From NCBI GenBank assembly GCA_014058105.1, contig JACGCM010002752.1, forward strand, positions 1,116,001 to 1,180,000: DNA of 64,000 nucleotides, read 5' to 3'. Numbering within the stretch: the stretch's first letter is position 1; each line of letters starts with the position of its first letter. Below the pieces are notes generated by a model. That model worked only from the letters and a program-made list of their open reading frames with translations. It was not told where the DNA came from and ran no database searches. The position numbers and the translations under genes are program-made. The DNA comes from Kingdonia uniflora (taxonomy: Eukaryota; Streptophyta; Magnoliopsida; Ranunculales; Circaeasteraceae). Below are positions 1 through 10,408 of the stretch, piece after piece.

Positions 1-1265
1 CTCAAGCACCTGCCCCGTCGCGCGTGTCTACCCGCGCTCAACTGGGGCCCCTACAACATCTGAAAGTACCCCCGGTCCACCTCGATGCCAAGGATGCTCC
101 CCTCTACTATTCCCCCTACTGACTCCATCCATCTTGGCATCTACCCTACGGAGGATTCCTCTGACTCCACCCTTCGCTCCTCCAGACACCCCAAACGCCG
201 CCCAACTCGAAAACGTCTCAAGGAGCGCAGCGCCGAACACATAAAAACACTTAGCCTCATCACCCACGAATATATCGATCCCCCCTTATCCTGCCTATTG
301 TGCACAGCAGGACCTCGATTACAAAATCTACCCTATCATCCACATTAGTGCGAGCCCAACACCAAACTCATGGAGTTGACTAAACAACCCCCTCTGCCCC
401 AAACTCCTCGCTATCGAGGTGCCACCAAATTTCTGAGCCCCCAAAATTAGTAAATATCGAAATACCGATCCTCAATCCCACATCCCCGAATTCCAAAATG
501 CCCTAAGCCTTTACTCCACAGCTGACCACCTGATGTACCGACTTTTTCCTACCAGCCTTACAGATAGCCCTCTTCATTGGTATTATAACCTTCCTAATAG
601 CTGGATTCGAAGCTTCGAGCAACTATCTAGCCTCTTCATCGCCCAATTCGCCTTCAACAAGGATCGTGAAGTCCGAATCGACACCCTCTTTAATTTTAGA
701 AAATCCCTCAGTGAAACCCTGAGGCCTTCACCAAGAGGTTCCTTGAAGAGTCGTGCAAAGTCGAAAAGATCGACTGCCCGAATGCCGTACTCACATATTC
801 AAACACTTTACCAGATAACAGTCGTGTCAAAGAGTACCTGGTCCACCACAAACCGCGAACCATCGAGGAGATGCTCTCAAAATTCAATTGCTATATCGAC
901 CTTGAACGCCTTCGCGAGTCAAATAAACAAGGGCAGCTTTCGACAGCCAACCCAAATAAACCTCGACAAAGCACACCTTCTACTCCTATACCCCTTATCG
1001 CACATGTCTCATAGGAGACTGAGAGCCGCAAACACCCCCACACTAACAACACTGCCGAAGCTCACAAAAAATCACCAAAACCAGTCCTGCCCAAACTTAC
1101 TGCCCTTATCGGTACTCTTCTGCCACAGATCCAGGCAGACCCTATATGGTGTATACCTTTCCCTATTGAGGTCAAACTAGGTGAACCTTACTGTACCATC
1201 CATAAGTGCAATTGCCATCACACCAACAAATGCTTTGCCCTGCAATGCTCTCTTAAAATAATCCT
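1..1265 (+). pseudogene. Element A gag remnant
   Basis: The gag of a Ty3/gypsy element packages the RNA. From about 481 the reading gives a typical plant gypsy gag core: a 'YRLFPTSL' stretch, then 'LHWYYNLP', then 'FIAQFAFNKDRE' (residues from 533 on). Near 718 the frame shifts and the gag continues to about 1000 with 'RFLEESCKVEKIDCPN' and 'HHKPRTIEEMLSKFNCYIDL'. A Cys/His cluster at about 1195-1245 (CTIHKCNCHH) may be the decayed zinc knuckle. Element D carries the same core ('YRLFATSL', 'LRWFHSLPEDS') on the other strand, which supports the assignment. The sequence before 480 is proline-rich, broken, and probably the gag N-terminal region. Not translatable as it stands. Confidence 0.7.
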
Positions 1266-1266
1266 C

Positions 1267-2035
1267 ATGGCAGGTCGTCTATATCAGTATGTCGTCAACC
1301 TCCCTAGTTACCTCGACGGGTCATATCTCAAACCTCAACCCGCTTCTGCTGCCAACCCAGGCGAAGTTTACATCGACCAAGATCATTTCATCAAAGTACA
1401 TAATATCGATAGCGGCCGTTCCAAGAGTAAACACAATCATATCAAAGAATGCAGCAAACTCACTTACCAAGAGAAGCTGCCCGCCCTCCTTCCATAAGCA
1501 AGCCAATGCCCACGACCTGAGGGTATCTCATTTGTCGACTATGATACATCGCATGATTATTTTCCCCATTCCGACCCTTTAGTCATAATGATTAAAATCG
1601 AACACCTCATCCTCCACACAATGCTTATCGACACAGAAAGTGTAGCCGATGTACTTTTCCTCAAAACCATCCAAGCCATGATAAAAATATACCTCATCAC
1701 TGCCGTTAATGTCGAACTGAAAGGTTTTAATGGGGCTACCGAAGTTTCCGTTGGTCGAATCATCCTTCTTGTTACTACTGGCCCAGTTACAGTTTAAACC
1801 AATTTTCTTGTCATCGACAAGAAATTTGAGTACTCGGTATCCTTGGGCGCGATTGGTTCCATGCCATGCGCGCCATACCTTCGACTTATCATCAGACCCT
1901 TCATTTCAATACCCCCAGTAGAACGTGGAACTTGAAAGATTTTCAACATCTCACCCGTTCGTGTAAGCATCCAGAGATCGATCAGACCCGGAAACTCGTC
2001 AAATAACTATAGCAACCATTGTCTCCCTCTATCCC
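1267..2035 (+). pseudogene. Element A retroviral-type aspartic protease remnant
   Basis: The protease processes the polyprotein. The reading begins 'YQYVVNLPSYLDGSYLKP' and reaches a decayed active-site region 'MLIDTESVADVLF' at about 1621-1660, where an intact element would have an ID-[ST]-GS-type motif. Element D has the same order ('EYIVDLESYKDGSYKKQ', then 'MMIDAGSGIEILF'), so the two are clearly homologous. A stop at about 1495 and further stops after 1795 break the frame. The active-site Gly/Ser is replaced here (DTES), so even an unbroken copy would probably be inactive. Confidence 0.65.
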
Positions 2036-2039
2036 TGCA

Positions 2040-3580
2040 CCTTTGACATCTGCCATCTCACCCATCAAACCCATTGTCTATATTGAACTCGACGGTCCTG
2101 GTCGAGGCACATTCATTGGAACATTTCTAGATGAGGCCGAACGCCTCGAACTCCCAGACTTCCTTCAAACCAATTAAGACGTCTTCGCATGGATGTTTCA
2201 GAAGATGTCTAGTGTCGATCCTTGTTTAGCCTGTCATCGCTTCGACCTCATCCCTCACTCCGCAGCAGTAAAAAAGAAAAAACGTACCTTGGCACCGTAA
2301 CTTTGAGAGGCTGTAAACCTCAAGGTCTACAAACTTATAGCCGCGGGTTTCATCAGAGAAGTCAAGTATGCTGATTGGATATCCAACGTTGTTGTTGTTC
2401 CTAAAAAGAATGGAAAAATCAAAATCTACGTCAACTTTATAGACCTCAACAACCATACACCGAAGGATAACTTCCCCCTCACGATCATTTTAGTACTCCT
2501 CGATGCCACTGCCAGACATGAGCGCCTATCGATGATGGACGTGGCTTTGGGTTATAATCAGGTACCCCTCCTCCCCGAGGATCAACTCAAAAACTTCTTT
2601 TATCACTAAACAAGGCCTTTATTATTTTAATGTCATACCGCTCTGCCTTTAAAATCCTGGTGCCACCAACCAACGCCTTGTTATAACCATGTTTAAACCA
2701 TTGCTTGGTAAGTCGGTCGAAGTTTACATCGATGACCTGTTATGCAAGAGCCTTCAAAAGCAGACCCACATCCAGAACCTAACCGAAGTCTTTTCAATAC
2801 TTCGAACATACAATATGAAACTTAACCCAGAAAAATACCAGTTTGGTGTTTTGTCTGACAAATTTTTAGGCCACCTTATCAGCAAACGAGGCATCGAGAT
2901 CGAACCTACCCATATCTGAGCCCTCATCGATATGCCTTTCCCCCAAACCAAAAAAATGTCTAAAAGGTGGCTGGTAAGATAGTAGCCCCTAACCGTTTCA
3001 TTTCCAAGGCACCCACAAGGCAAAAAAGAAAAGCAACCCTGAGATCAATTGGAGACCAGACTATGAACAGGCCTTTCTCGAACTTAAAACATGCCGTGGT
3101 CGACCACCCATCATTAGCACCCCAGTCGAAGGCGAAACACTTTCTTTATACCTCGCGGTCAATAGGACTTCTATCAGCTCAGTCCTCATTTAACTCGAAT
3201 TAAGCATCGACAAACCTGTATATTTTATCAGTAAAACTCTGACACCTGCAGAAACTCAATATACAAAACTTGAGCGTTTGCTCCTTACCCTCGTCTATAC
3301 TTCCCGAGAACTCAAACCATATTTTAAAGCTCACCCTATCCATGTTATAACAAGTTATCCCCTTCGAGAAGTACTCAACAAGAAAGAAAAAATTTAAGCG
3401 AGTACAACAGTGGCTCATTTATCTTTGAGAACACGATATCACATTCGAAAAGCAAGTATCCCAAAACGGACAAGCAGTTGCCGATTTCCTTGCTGACTTC
3501 CCGGTCAAAGATATCGACTGGGAGGGATGCGAAGACGACTTACCAGAAGACTAGCCTGAACCAACAGACCCATGGAACCC
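2040..3580 (+). pseudogene. Element A reverse transcriptase and RT-linked RNase H remnant
   Basis: RT copies the element RNA into DNA. Visible pieces, in order: a pre-RT segment 'DVFAWMFQKM' at about 2185; 'VVVPKKNGKIKIYVNF' at about 2392-2435; 'LGYNQVPLLPED' at about 2550; the catalytic strand 'EVYIDDLLCKS' (the YxDD box) at 2710-2745; and 'KFLGHLISKRGIEIEP' at about 2860-2905. The RNase H linked to RT follows with 'VYFISKTLTPAETQYTKLER' at about 3215-3275. It ends in 'QAVADFLADFPVKD' at about 3470-3510. Several frameshifts and in-frame stops separate these blocks. Order and motifs are unambiguous for Ty3/gypsy pol. Confidence 0.85.
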
Positions 3581-3589
3581 TAACACAAG

Positions 3590-4035
3590 CTAACGTCTCT
3601 TCACAGACGGATCTGCTGGACCTAACGGTTCAAGAATCGGTATCGTCCTAGTCACACCAACCAATGATCAGATTAAAAAGGCAATTAAGTTAAACTTTGA
3701 ATGCTCCAACAACGAGGGTGAGTATGAAGCATTGATCCATGGCCTCGACCTCGCACTTGATCTCGATGTCCCTAAACTTGTAGCTTTCACAGATTCCCAA
3801 CTCGTCCAGAGATAATACTCAGGCAAAAATCAAGCCATCGGTCGCATGGCCGAATATGCTACTCTCGTCCGCAAGCGCATGGACCTTTTCCCTAAAAAAT
3901 CTTCTATCACTCATTATCCCAGAGGTGAAAATAGACACGCAGATGCCTTTGCCTACATAGCAGCTACGTTAGGCCAGTCTGAATCCCAAACTCTTCATAT
4001 CAAAGTACTCGAACACCTAAGTATCGACCAGATGG
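3590..4035 (+). pseudogene. Element A second (archaeal-type) RNase H domain
   Basis: Read from about 3590: 'LFTDGSAGPNGSRIGIVLV', then 'NNEGEYEALIHGLDLALDL', then 'FTDSQLVQR', then the segment beginning at 3846 and ending 'HYPRGENRHADAFAYIA'. These are the D, E, D and late D blocks of an RNase HI fold. They lie after, not within, the RT-linked RNase H. A second domain in this position is an established feature of Tat-lineage gypsy elements and is the main reason for that lineage call. An in-frame stop at about 3812 interrupts an otherwise well-preserved domain. Element D carries the homologous domain at 33365-33960 on the - strand. Confidence 0.83.
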
Positions 4036-4199
4036 AAGTCAATGCCATTAATACTTGGGGTGAGAGTCTCGATCTAGACAACTGGCAAACAACATTCCTC
4101 GATTACTTCAACAATGCTATCCTCCCAGACTATCCCAAAGCTAAATGGTTATTATTAGAAAACTGTCGCAGATACACCATCCTCAAATGTGAGTTACAT

Positions 4200-5350
4200 C
4201 ATAAATCCCCGAATGGCATCCTCCTTTGATGTATTTCTCAAAATGAAGCCTCTTTAATTCTTGCCGAACTCCACGAAGGTACCTACGGTGCTCATACCGC
4301 TGGTCGATCCATGGCCCTTCGAGCCGTCTCCCAAGGTTAATTTTGGCCCAATATGAAAAAACAAACTGAAGAGTATGCCAAACACTTTGAAAAATGCCAG
4401 CGCCAAGCCCACGATATCCATAGCCCCTCACAAGACTTCCACTTTAGCCAAGTCTCTTGGCCATTCAAACGATGGGCCATCGATCTTGTGGGTTATTTTC
4501 CCAAAGCTTCGGGCAGCCGAGAAAATATCCTTGTTGCAACAGATTATTTTGCCAAATGGGTCGAAGCTGTACCATTGTATCAAACCAGAGAAGAAGAAGT
4601 CATCAAGTTTTTATGGGAAAACATCATCACATGTTTTGGCCATCCTCATATGATTCGATAAGATAATGGTCCACAGTTTGTCGAGAACAAAGTCAGGAAT
4701 TTCCTCAAGAAGTACAACATCATCCTCTCACCCTTAACACCTTACTACCCCCAAGGGAATGGACAGCTCCAAGCAATCAATAAAACTATAGCCGACGGTC
4801 TCAAGAAGCATATTGATGCAAAGAAGGTACGGTGGGTTCAAGAATTATAGCATGTCCTCTGGGCCTATCGAACAACACCAAGAAAAGCAACGGGATGTAC
4901 TCCTTTTGTTCTAGCCTATGGTACTGAAGTAGTACTCCCTACTCAATTTGAAGTACCCACACGAGATCCCAACCTCTTAGACAAAGATAATGAGTTTGAA
5001 CTCGGCTGAAGTATGCTATGGATCGACAAAACCAAAGACCGAGCCATCGTCAACCTCGGTTACCATCTATCCCTACAAAAGTCATATAATAAGTAAGTTC
5101 AACCACAAAGTTTCAACATTGGAGATCTTGCACTTCGACGTGTTAGACAGTCTTCAAAGCCTCAAAATACCAGCAAGCTAGCCGAATCTTGGGAAGGACT
5201 GTATCTTATTTACGATAAAACCGACAATGGTTCATATTACCTAATGACAGAAGACGAAGAGCCTCTACCGAATCCATGGAATACAATACAGTTAGTATCA
5301 TATAACAAGCCACGACCTTCACCTTGTTCCACTAATGTAAATACAACATA
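4200..5350 (+). pseudogene. Element A integrase remnant
   Basis: Integrase joins the cDNA to host DNA. The His/Cys zinc-binding region is seen as 'LHEGTYGAHTAGRSMA' (about 4270-4320) and 'HFEKCQRQAHDI' (about 4385-4420). The catalytic core follows: 'FKRWAIDLVGYFPKASGS' with the first Asp, 'ILVATDYFAKWVEAVPLYQ', 'DNGPQFVENKV' with the second Asp, and 'PYYPQGNGQLQAINKT', where the catalytic Glu is expected; here the position reads as Gln (GQLQAINK). The C-terminal part ends 'KLAESWEGLYLIYDKTDNGSYYL' at about 5175-5240. In-frame stops at about 4660, 4848 and 5006 break it. Confidence 0.85.
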
Positions 5351-5404
5351 ATCAATGAATATATTTTCCTCTAAACTTTGTCTCATATTTTATAGTAAAT
5401 TTCT

Positions 5405-5995
5405 TGGTTTAACCTAAGTGTCATGTCAACCCTTCGACCCGACTGACACTTGGGGGTGACCTTGAAAATTTTCAAGTCTCCAATTTCGAGCATACCCGAG
5501 AGGCACGAATGGTCGAGAAACCGGACCCTCGAGAATGCATTGGGGGCGACCACATTCAACTTCATTTGGGCCCAGGCCTTCGAAGTCCAGTGAATTTTAT
5601 GGCTTACCCTAAGTATCATGTCAACCCTTCCACCCGACTAATACTTGGGGGCAACTTTGAAAATTTTCAAGTCTCCAATTTTGAGCATACTCGAGGGGCA
5701 CGAATGGTCGAGAAACTGGACCCTCGAGAATGCATTGGGGGCGACCACATTCAACTTCATTTGGGCTCAAGCCTTCGAAGTCCAGTGAATTTTGTGGCTT
5801 ACCCTATGTATCATGTCAACCCTTCCACCCGACTAATACTTGGGGGCAACTTTGAAATTTTTCAAGTCTCCAATATTCGAGCAAACTCGAGGGGCACGAA
5901 TGGTCAAGAGACCGGACCCTCGAGAATGCATTGGGGGCGACCACGTTCTACTTTGACCAGGCTCAGGCCAACAAAGTCCATCTCGAAGCCAGGTA
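5405..5995 (+). repeat. Three-copy tandem array, 195-bp unit, in the 3' untranslated region of element A
   Basis: The block starting CTTGGGGG begins at 5449, 5644 and 5839, two intervals of exactly 195 bp. Each unit holds 'tttcaagtctccaat', a 'cgaatggtcgagaaac'-like stretch, 'gaatgcattgggggcgacca' and 'catgtcaacccttc'. The copies are close to one another, so the array expanded late in the life of the element. It lies directly between integrase and the antisense gene. Element D has an unrelated array at the same place. Tandem arrays in the 3' UTR are known for Tat elements and can seed satellite DNA. Confidence 0.9.
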
Positions 5996-5999
5996 CTCA

Positions 6000-6405
6000 G
6001 GGAACCGTCTTGAAGCTTTTCAAGGTTCGATAATTTTACAAGCATTCTACATTTACAGCACACACAGATACAAGTAGACAAAAATATTAACAACTCTACG
6101 ACATACAAGAAGTTGCAGTACTGCATATATTAGAGAATCAAGTTCTAGCACAAATAGATTCAAAGCAAGTGTAGAGCATACATCAGTAATCTAGCACAAC
6201 AATTCAGTATAAATCAAGCTCAACACAAACTAGTTTCAGTACAGCCTACATCAGCAATTCAAAACAATCACAAGTTCACAGATAAAATACAAAGCAATCT
6301 CAACATTATTCACATATTACAACCCAATAGAAAAATTATAAAAATACAACATGATTCCATCACAGTACCTCAAAGCGGAATAGCTACATCATCCCCTCCT
6401 TCCGA
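6000..6405. other. Non-coding spacer of element A between tandem array and antisense gene
   Basis: A- and C-rich sequence with loosely repeated 'cacaa' and 'cagt' words and no supported ORF. It would be the 3' untranslated part of the antisense gene that ends near 6410. Nothing else was recognised. Confidence 0.4.
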
Positions 6406-6409
6406 TTCC

Positions 6410-8552
6410 TCAACACCAGCACCCCCCCCCCCCCCCCCCCGTACCTCTAGTAGAAGGTTTCGACCCAGCAGCACCCACGACCCCATTGGTCACAATATCA
6501 GCAGTAACTATGTCAACTACAGGAGTCTCTGTGCCATCTCCCACTCTTACCCCCATACCAGCAATGTCTACTTCTACCCCATATGTCTGAACAACATCGT
6601 CAGCAATAAGATCATCGGTTCTAGGCAAGCAATTTAAAGTCTCAGGATCATACCCCAAATCTTCGATGAACTCCTTAAGCTTGACATTCGTTTCACATTC
6701 ATCATCAAACTGCCTTTGGAAGGTCTCCTTCTATTCTGCAATAGCCCTATCCTTCTCAGCCAGTTTGGCCTTCAGAACTTGCGTATGAGTGTACCATTGA
6801 GCTTCTATCTTCCTCTCACATTCATCTCTGATAGTCCCCTAATCTCGCTTCAAAACTCTAATTTTAGAAACCAGCGATGCTTCGGTACCTCGAACAATCT
6901 CCAAATTGCCAATTCCTATTTTAACTGCTTTATTGCTACCTTCTGTGCCTTGTTGAAAGCCTACGCCCAAGCATCTGTCTGCTAGAATATTCGAGCCATC
7001 AGTATCTCTCAAAGTATAATGTACTTAAGAAAATTTTAGAATTTTACAAAAAATAAATAGTTACCTGATACATACTCTTCTTTATCTGCCTCGTAGCTTC
7101 GTCTGGATCAGTACCACAGAGTATCGCCATCGAAGCAGCTGTAGCTCGACCATGCTCCTCCAATTCGGATGTGGCTAGGTCTTCGTCCATATCCTCTGCA
7201 TCATCATCCCCCAACACTCTACGCCTCTTCCGCTGAGGTCCTTTGGGATACTGCACCCTTGGAGATTCGGGAAAGACCTTCCCCTTCTCTATGTCTGCCT
7301 GCGTCGATGCCTATTTTGACGCCTGCCCCGAAACATCATAAGCTACTTCATGTACTGGTCCAGCTTACTTCGGCACCTGCTGCCCCTTGGGAACATAACT
7401 TACCTTCCTCACTAACTTCACCTTCTCCATTTCTTCGTCTCTCCTCTTTTTTGATGGCTTCCGCGTAACGGGTACATTTCAAAGTAGGAAATCTGTCCTC
7501 TTCTGTCTCTACCTCTTCCTCTTAATGCCTAGCCTCCTGAAAGCTAAGTTCACCCACTCCTCATCCGAGTTGATCAGCGCGTCAATATAATCCCTCAGAT
7601 TTTCCAAGTCTGGTTACTAGGACCTGCAGAACAAGCAGAAACACATTTATCAGTCTATTCGATCCATACGTCAAAAAATCTATGGCAGACAACTTACTTA
7701 GATTATAGACCTTATGCTATAACTTATAAGGATCCTCCCCTTCAACATTCTCATAGTTAGCCCGTACTACAACCAAGTCTTTATCCAACCCTCGACCCAT
7801 CGAGCACAGATCAAACAGCCTGGGCTTATCTAAGTGACACTGGATGTGATAGATGCTCGCCTTTTTATTGGCTTTCTTGGAGTAGAACGAGACAATATCG
7901 TACCACTTAGTTAAGCTCCTCCCCTCACCTCGTAGTTTTACATTCATACCCTCAATTTCCTTCATTATTTCGTAAAATCTCCCATTCATCTGGTATGGGG
8001 CCACTTCCCAAAATTCAGCACCTCCTTCACCAGCCTTCGGAGGGGTAGTTGCATTCCTAGCCAAATTTGGCCTCTATATGCCATAATTCCCTCCCAAGGT
8101 TTTGACTAGAAGGTGTACCCTGACCCCGCAGCATATAATATCACCCCTACCTCCAACAACTCATATTTGGCCACAAATCGATCTAATCTTAGCTTCTCTC
8201 TAGCTGAGACAGAACCAACGGCCCTCTCCGAATTAGTCAATTCCTCACTATGATAACTTTTCTCCCCCTCTCTCCTTTCATTACCCAAAGGCTCAGTACT
8301 ACCTTTACGTCCCTCTCTCTCTCCTCCCTCCATCTCTTTTTCATCCCTCTCCTCGGCTACTCGTGCCTTACGACATTTACTACTTGAAGACCCCATTTCG
8401 GGAACCACCATCGCTAATGGGACATATTTTGCAATATCTAATTCTACTACATCGCTGCTCTCACCCATTGAAGCACGACCAAAAACACTAGTCTCATTTT
8501 CTTTGATCTTCTCGTCTATTAGCCTTAGTCTCAAAGATCGATGGGTACACAT
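6410..8552 (-). pseudogene. Element A antisense multi-exon gene (Tat additional ORF), decayed
   Basis: Read on the - strand, opposite to gag-pol. Piece 1 (8552-8106) is Ser/Glu/Lys-rich and probably disordered. Piece 2 (8064-7698) holds the conserved core: 'PYQMNGRFYEIMKEI', 'KWYDIVSFYSKKANKK', 'DKPRLFDLCSMGRGLDKDLV', ending 'EGEDPYKL'. A GTAAGT donor at 7697 and a TGCAG acceptor ending at 7624 define a 74-bp intron in phase 1. Piece 3 (7623-7065) includes 'YIDALINSDEEWVN' and 'EDLATSELEEHGRA'. A second intron, 7064-6979 (GTAACT to TAGCAG, phase 0), leads to a coiled-coil-like last piece ending in a poly-Gly tract. Element D carries the homologue (27144-29799) with both introns in the same place and phase. 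Extra ORFs of this sort, some likened to the 'putative gypsy type transposon' family, are known in Tat elements; function unknown. Confidence 0.7.
6422..6440. repeat. C19 homopolymer run
   Basis: Nineteen consecutive C follow the A at 6421. On the - strand this reads as a poly-glycine tract near the C-terminus of the antisense gene of element A. Length-variable by nature, so the exact count is uncertain. Confidence 0.9.
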
Positions 8553-9269
8553 CTTATCCTACAGAAGAAGATGCATGCAATTAGATCGATATATTTGACT
8601 ATTACGTGTCAATAACTTGTTTTCACCTACCCTCTCCAACTCAGACTATCATAGTCAAATGTTCGACCATAATCCCTGCTACACCGTCAATACCCTCAGA
8701 ACCCCAAAAGACTTGACCGACAGATACATGTTTTCCCTTAGTCCTCGGTTATATTACCACAACTATAAACCCTAACAGCCTCTACCCTAATATGTATTCC
8801 ACATACAAAAACAGAAGACGAAGCAACAAGGCAAAAATAAGTCGACATACCTATTTGAGTAGAGTATCTTTTCTTCCTTTCAGCAATTTAGACGATCCCA
8901 CAGCAACTACCAAACTCTATGGTACAATGGTGTATGTTCTCTTTTTCTCACTCTCTAATTTTTCTATAAGTAGGTAACTGGGAACAGTAACTATGCTCTT
9001 ACCACTATATATACCTCCACAGAATACCAAAAAAGTGCCTCGATTTCAAAAACTGCTATCAGTACCACTACCCCACTACCCCTACTTTTTGGCTGAGATG
9101 TGTTTTGTCGAATTTACCCTTCATTACCCACGTGCGTGTCTCACGTGCACATTTGCACAATTTTATATACATAAACCAACTCGAATCTTCTGATCCCCAC
9201 TCGAAATTATCAAGTCATACCCTTACTTCAAATTAGCCTTTTTCTGTAATCCAAGGAAAAATCATGATG
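8553..9269. other. Element A non-coding sequence upstream of the antisense gene
   Basis: This stretch would hold the 5' region of the antisense gene. No ORF could be supported. It ends at the insertion site of element B and resumes at 16255. Confidence 0.4.
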
Positions 9270-9274
9270 CCTGC
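9270..9274 (+). other. Target-site duplication of element B, left copy (CCTGC)
   Basis: CCTGC directly precedes the TGATAGAT start of the left LTR and is repeated exactly at 16250-16254 after the right LTR. A 5-bp duplication is what gypsy integrases leave. Confidence 0.93.
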
Positions 9275-10384
9275 TGATAGATACATAATATTTACGTGAA
9301 CAACTCCTAAATTTATATCTACCTAATCAATTATTAAATAAATGTAACACTAAAAGTATTTTTGTTTGTATTTACAGAAATCGGTCACATGATAAACAAG
9401 TCGTACAATTTTTCGGTTTTTAACGAAGAACAAGGGTGATACACTCCAACAATGATTCTCATTTAAAGTTGTCAACCAAAGGCCCATGCATGGAAGCCCA
9501 TTGAAGAGAATTAAATATATATATATTATTCTCATGAGTTGTAATGCATGATTTTAGGCATTGATTAGGGGATTTTATATTAATGGTAATTTTTAGTAAC
9601 CTTTCCTATACTCTATAAATAGGAGGGGAATCCTACCCATGAGGGATCATCTTGGAGAGTATAAATCAAAGTTCATAGCAATAAAGTTTATTCTTTATCT
9701 TTTTCTTGTCTTTTACTTTTTTCGTAATAATAGTAGTATGGCAATGATCAAAAGAATGAGTAGCTAATCTTCTTAGCCAAGGCTAGAGGAAGCTTCACCC
9801 AATGTAGCCTTAGTGTAGATTGTGTAGCTTAGTTATAGTAATTACTTTATCTTAATCCCAGAATATTACATATTTGTATTCCTTCATTCTAGGCTTGACC
9901 ATAGCTAGGATTAGGAGGAATAACGAATATAAGTAACCATCTTGTTTGACCATAACAAGATAGGTTAGAAACATGGGGAAGAGAACATAATCTATGCTTA
10001 TCAACTGGACCATGGTTGAATAAGTTGGTTTAGGGGTAGCTCCCAATTACTAAATCTCTTTTATTTTTTGATGTATTGCATATGCCCGACCAAAAATATG
10101 CGATACGGGAACTCGTAATTTACTTTAATTATTAATGTTATCTAATGGTTATAAAAGGTGGAGTGGAATCGATGCCTTGGTTTCCACTCCAATTTATCTT
10201 GTAATTTGTTTCGTTCTTCTTTTTATTACAAAACATACACAAACTCGTTGTTATTAGATAAAATTAGTAGCTCGAAGTATAATTCACACCACAAGTCTCT
10301 TGGGATACGACCCCACTTTCCTTTGTACTCAACGATACACTGTGCGCTTGCAGTTCTTTTAAGACATCGGTTTATAATCGATCA
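9275..10384 (+). repeat. Element B 5' LTR
   Basis: It matches 15139-16249 along its whole length. It starts TGATAGATACATAATATT and ends TAATCGATCA. The repeats diverge directly outside these points except for the CCTGC duplication. Length 1110 bp. Confidence 0.95.
9614..9621 (+). promoter_or_regulatory. Putative TATA box of element B 5' LTR
   Basis: TATAAATA inside 'ctctataaataggagggg', about 340 bp into the LTR. The same place in the 3' LTR reads 'tatataagtaggagggg' (15477-15484). The LTRs of element A have almost the same core, 'ctataaataggaggg'. Confidence 0.6.
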
Positions 10385-10390
10385 AGTTTT

Positions 10391-10408
10391 TGGCGCCGTT
10401 GCCGGGAA
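10391..10408 (+). promoter_or_regulatory. Element B primer-binding site, tRNA-Asp type
   Basis: TGGCGCCGTTGCCGGGAA, six bases after the LTR end, is complementary to a tRNA 3' end of the tRNA-Asp kind (including CCA). This is the primer used by Athila-lineage elements. Element C has the near-identical site at 51306-51323 on the - strand. Confidence 0.85.

Noticed and set aside
5400..5995. CRISPR-like array or short regulatory repeats
   Set aside because: The units are 195 bp and contiguous, without spacers, and the context is a plant retrotransposon.
6410..6658. Gly-rich C-terminus as a possible glycine-rich protein
   Set aside because: The glycine tract is the translation of a C19 homopolymer on the + strand; length and frame are unreliable.
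9852..10046. - strand ORF in the LTR of element B, also seen at 15675-15911
   Set aside because: It occurs twice only because it lies in the LTR. It has no motif and is partly open by chance in AT-rich sequence.
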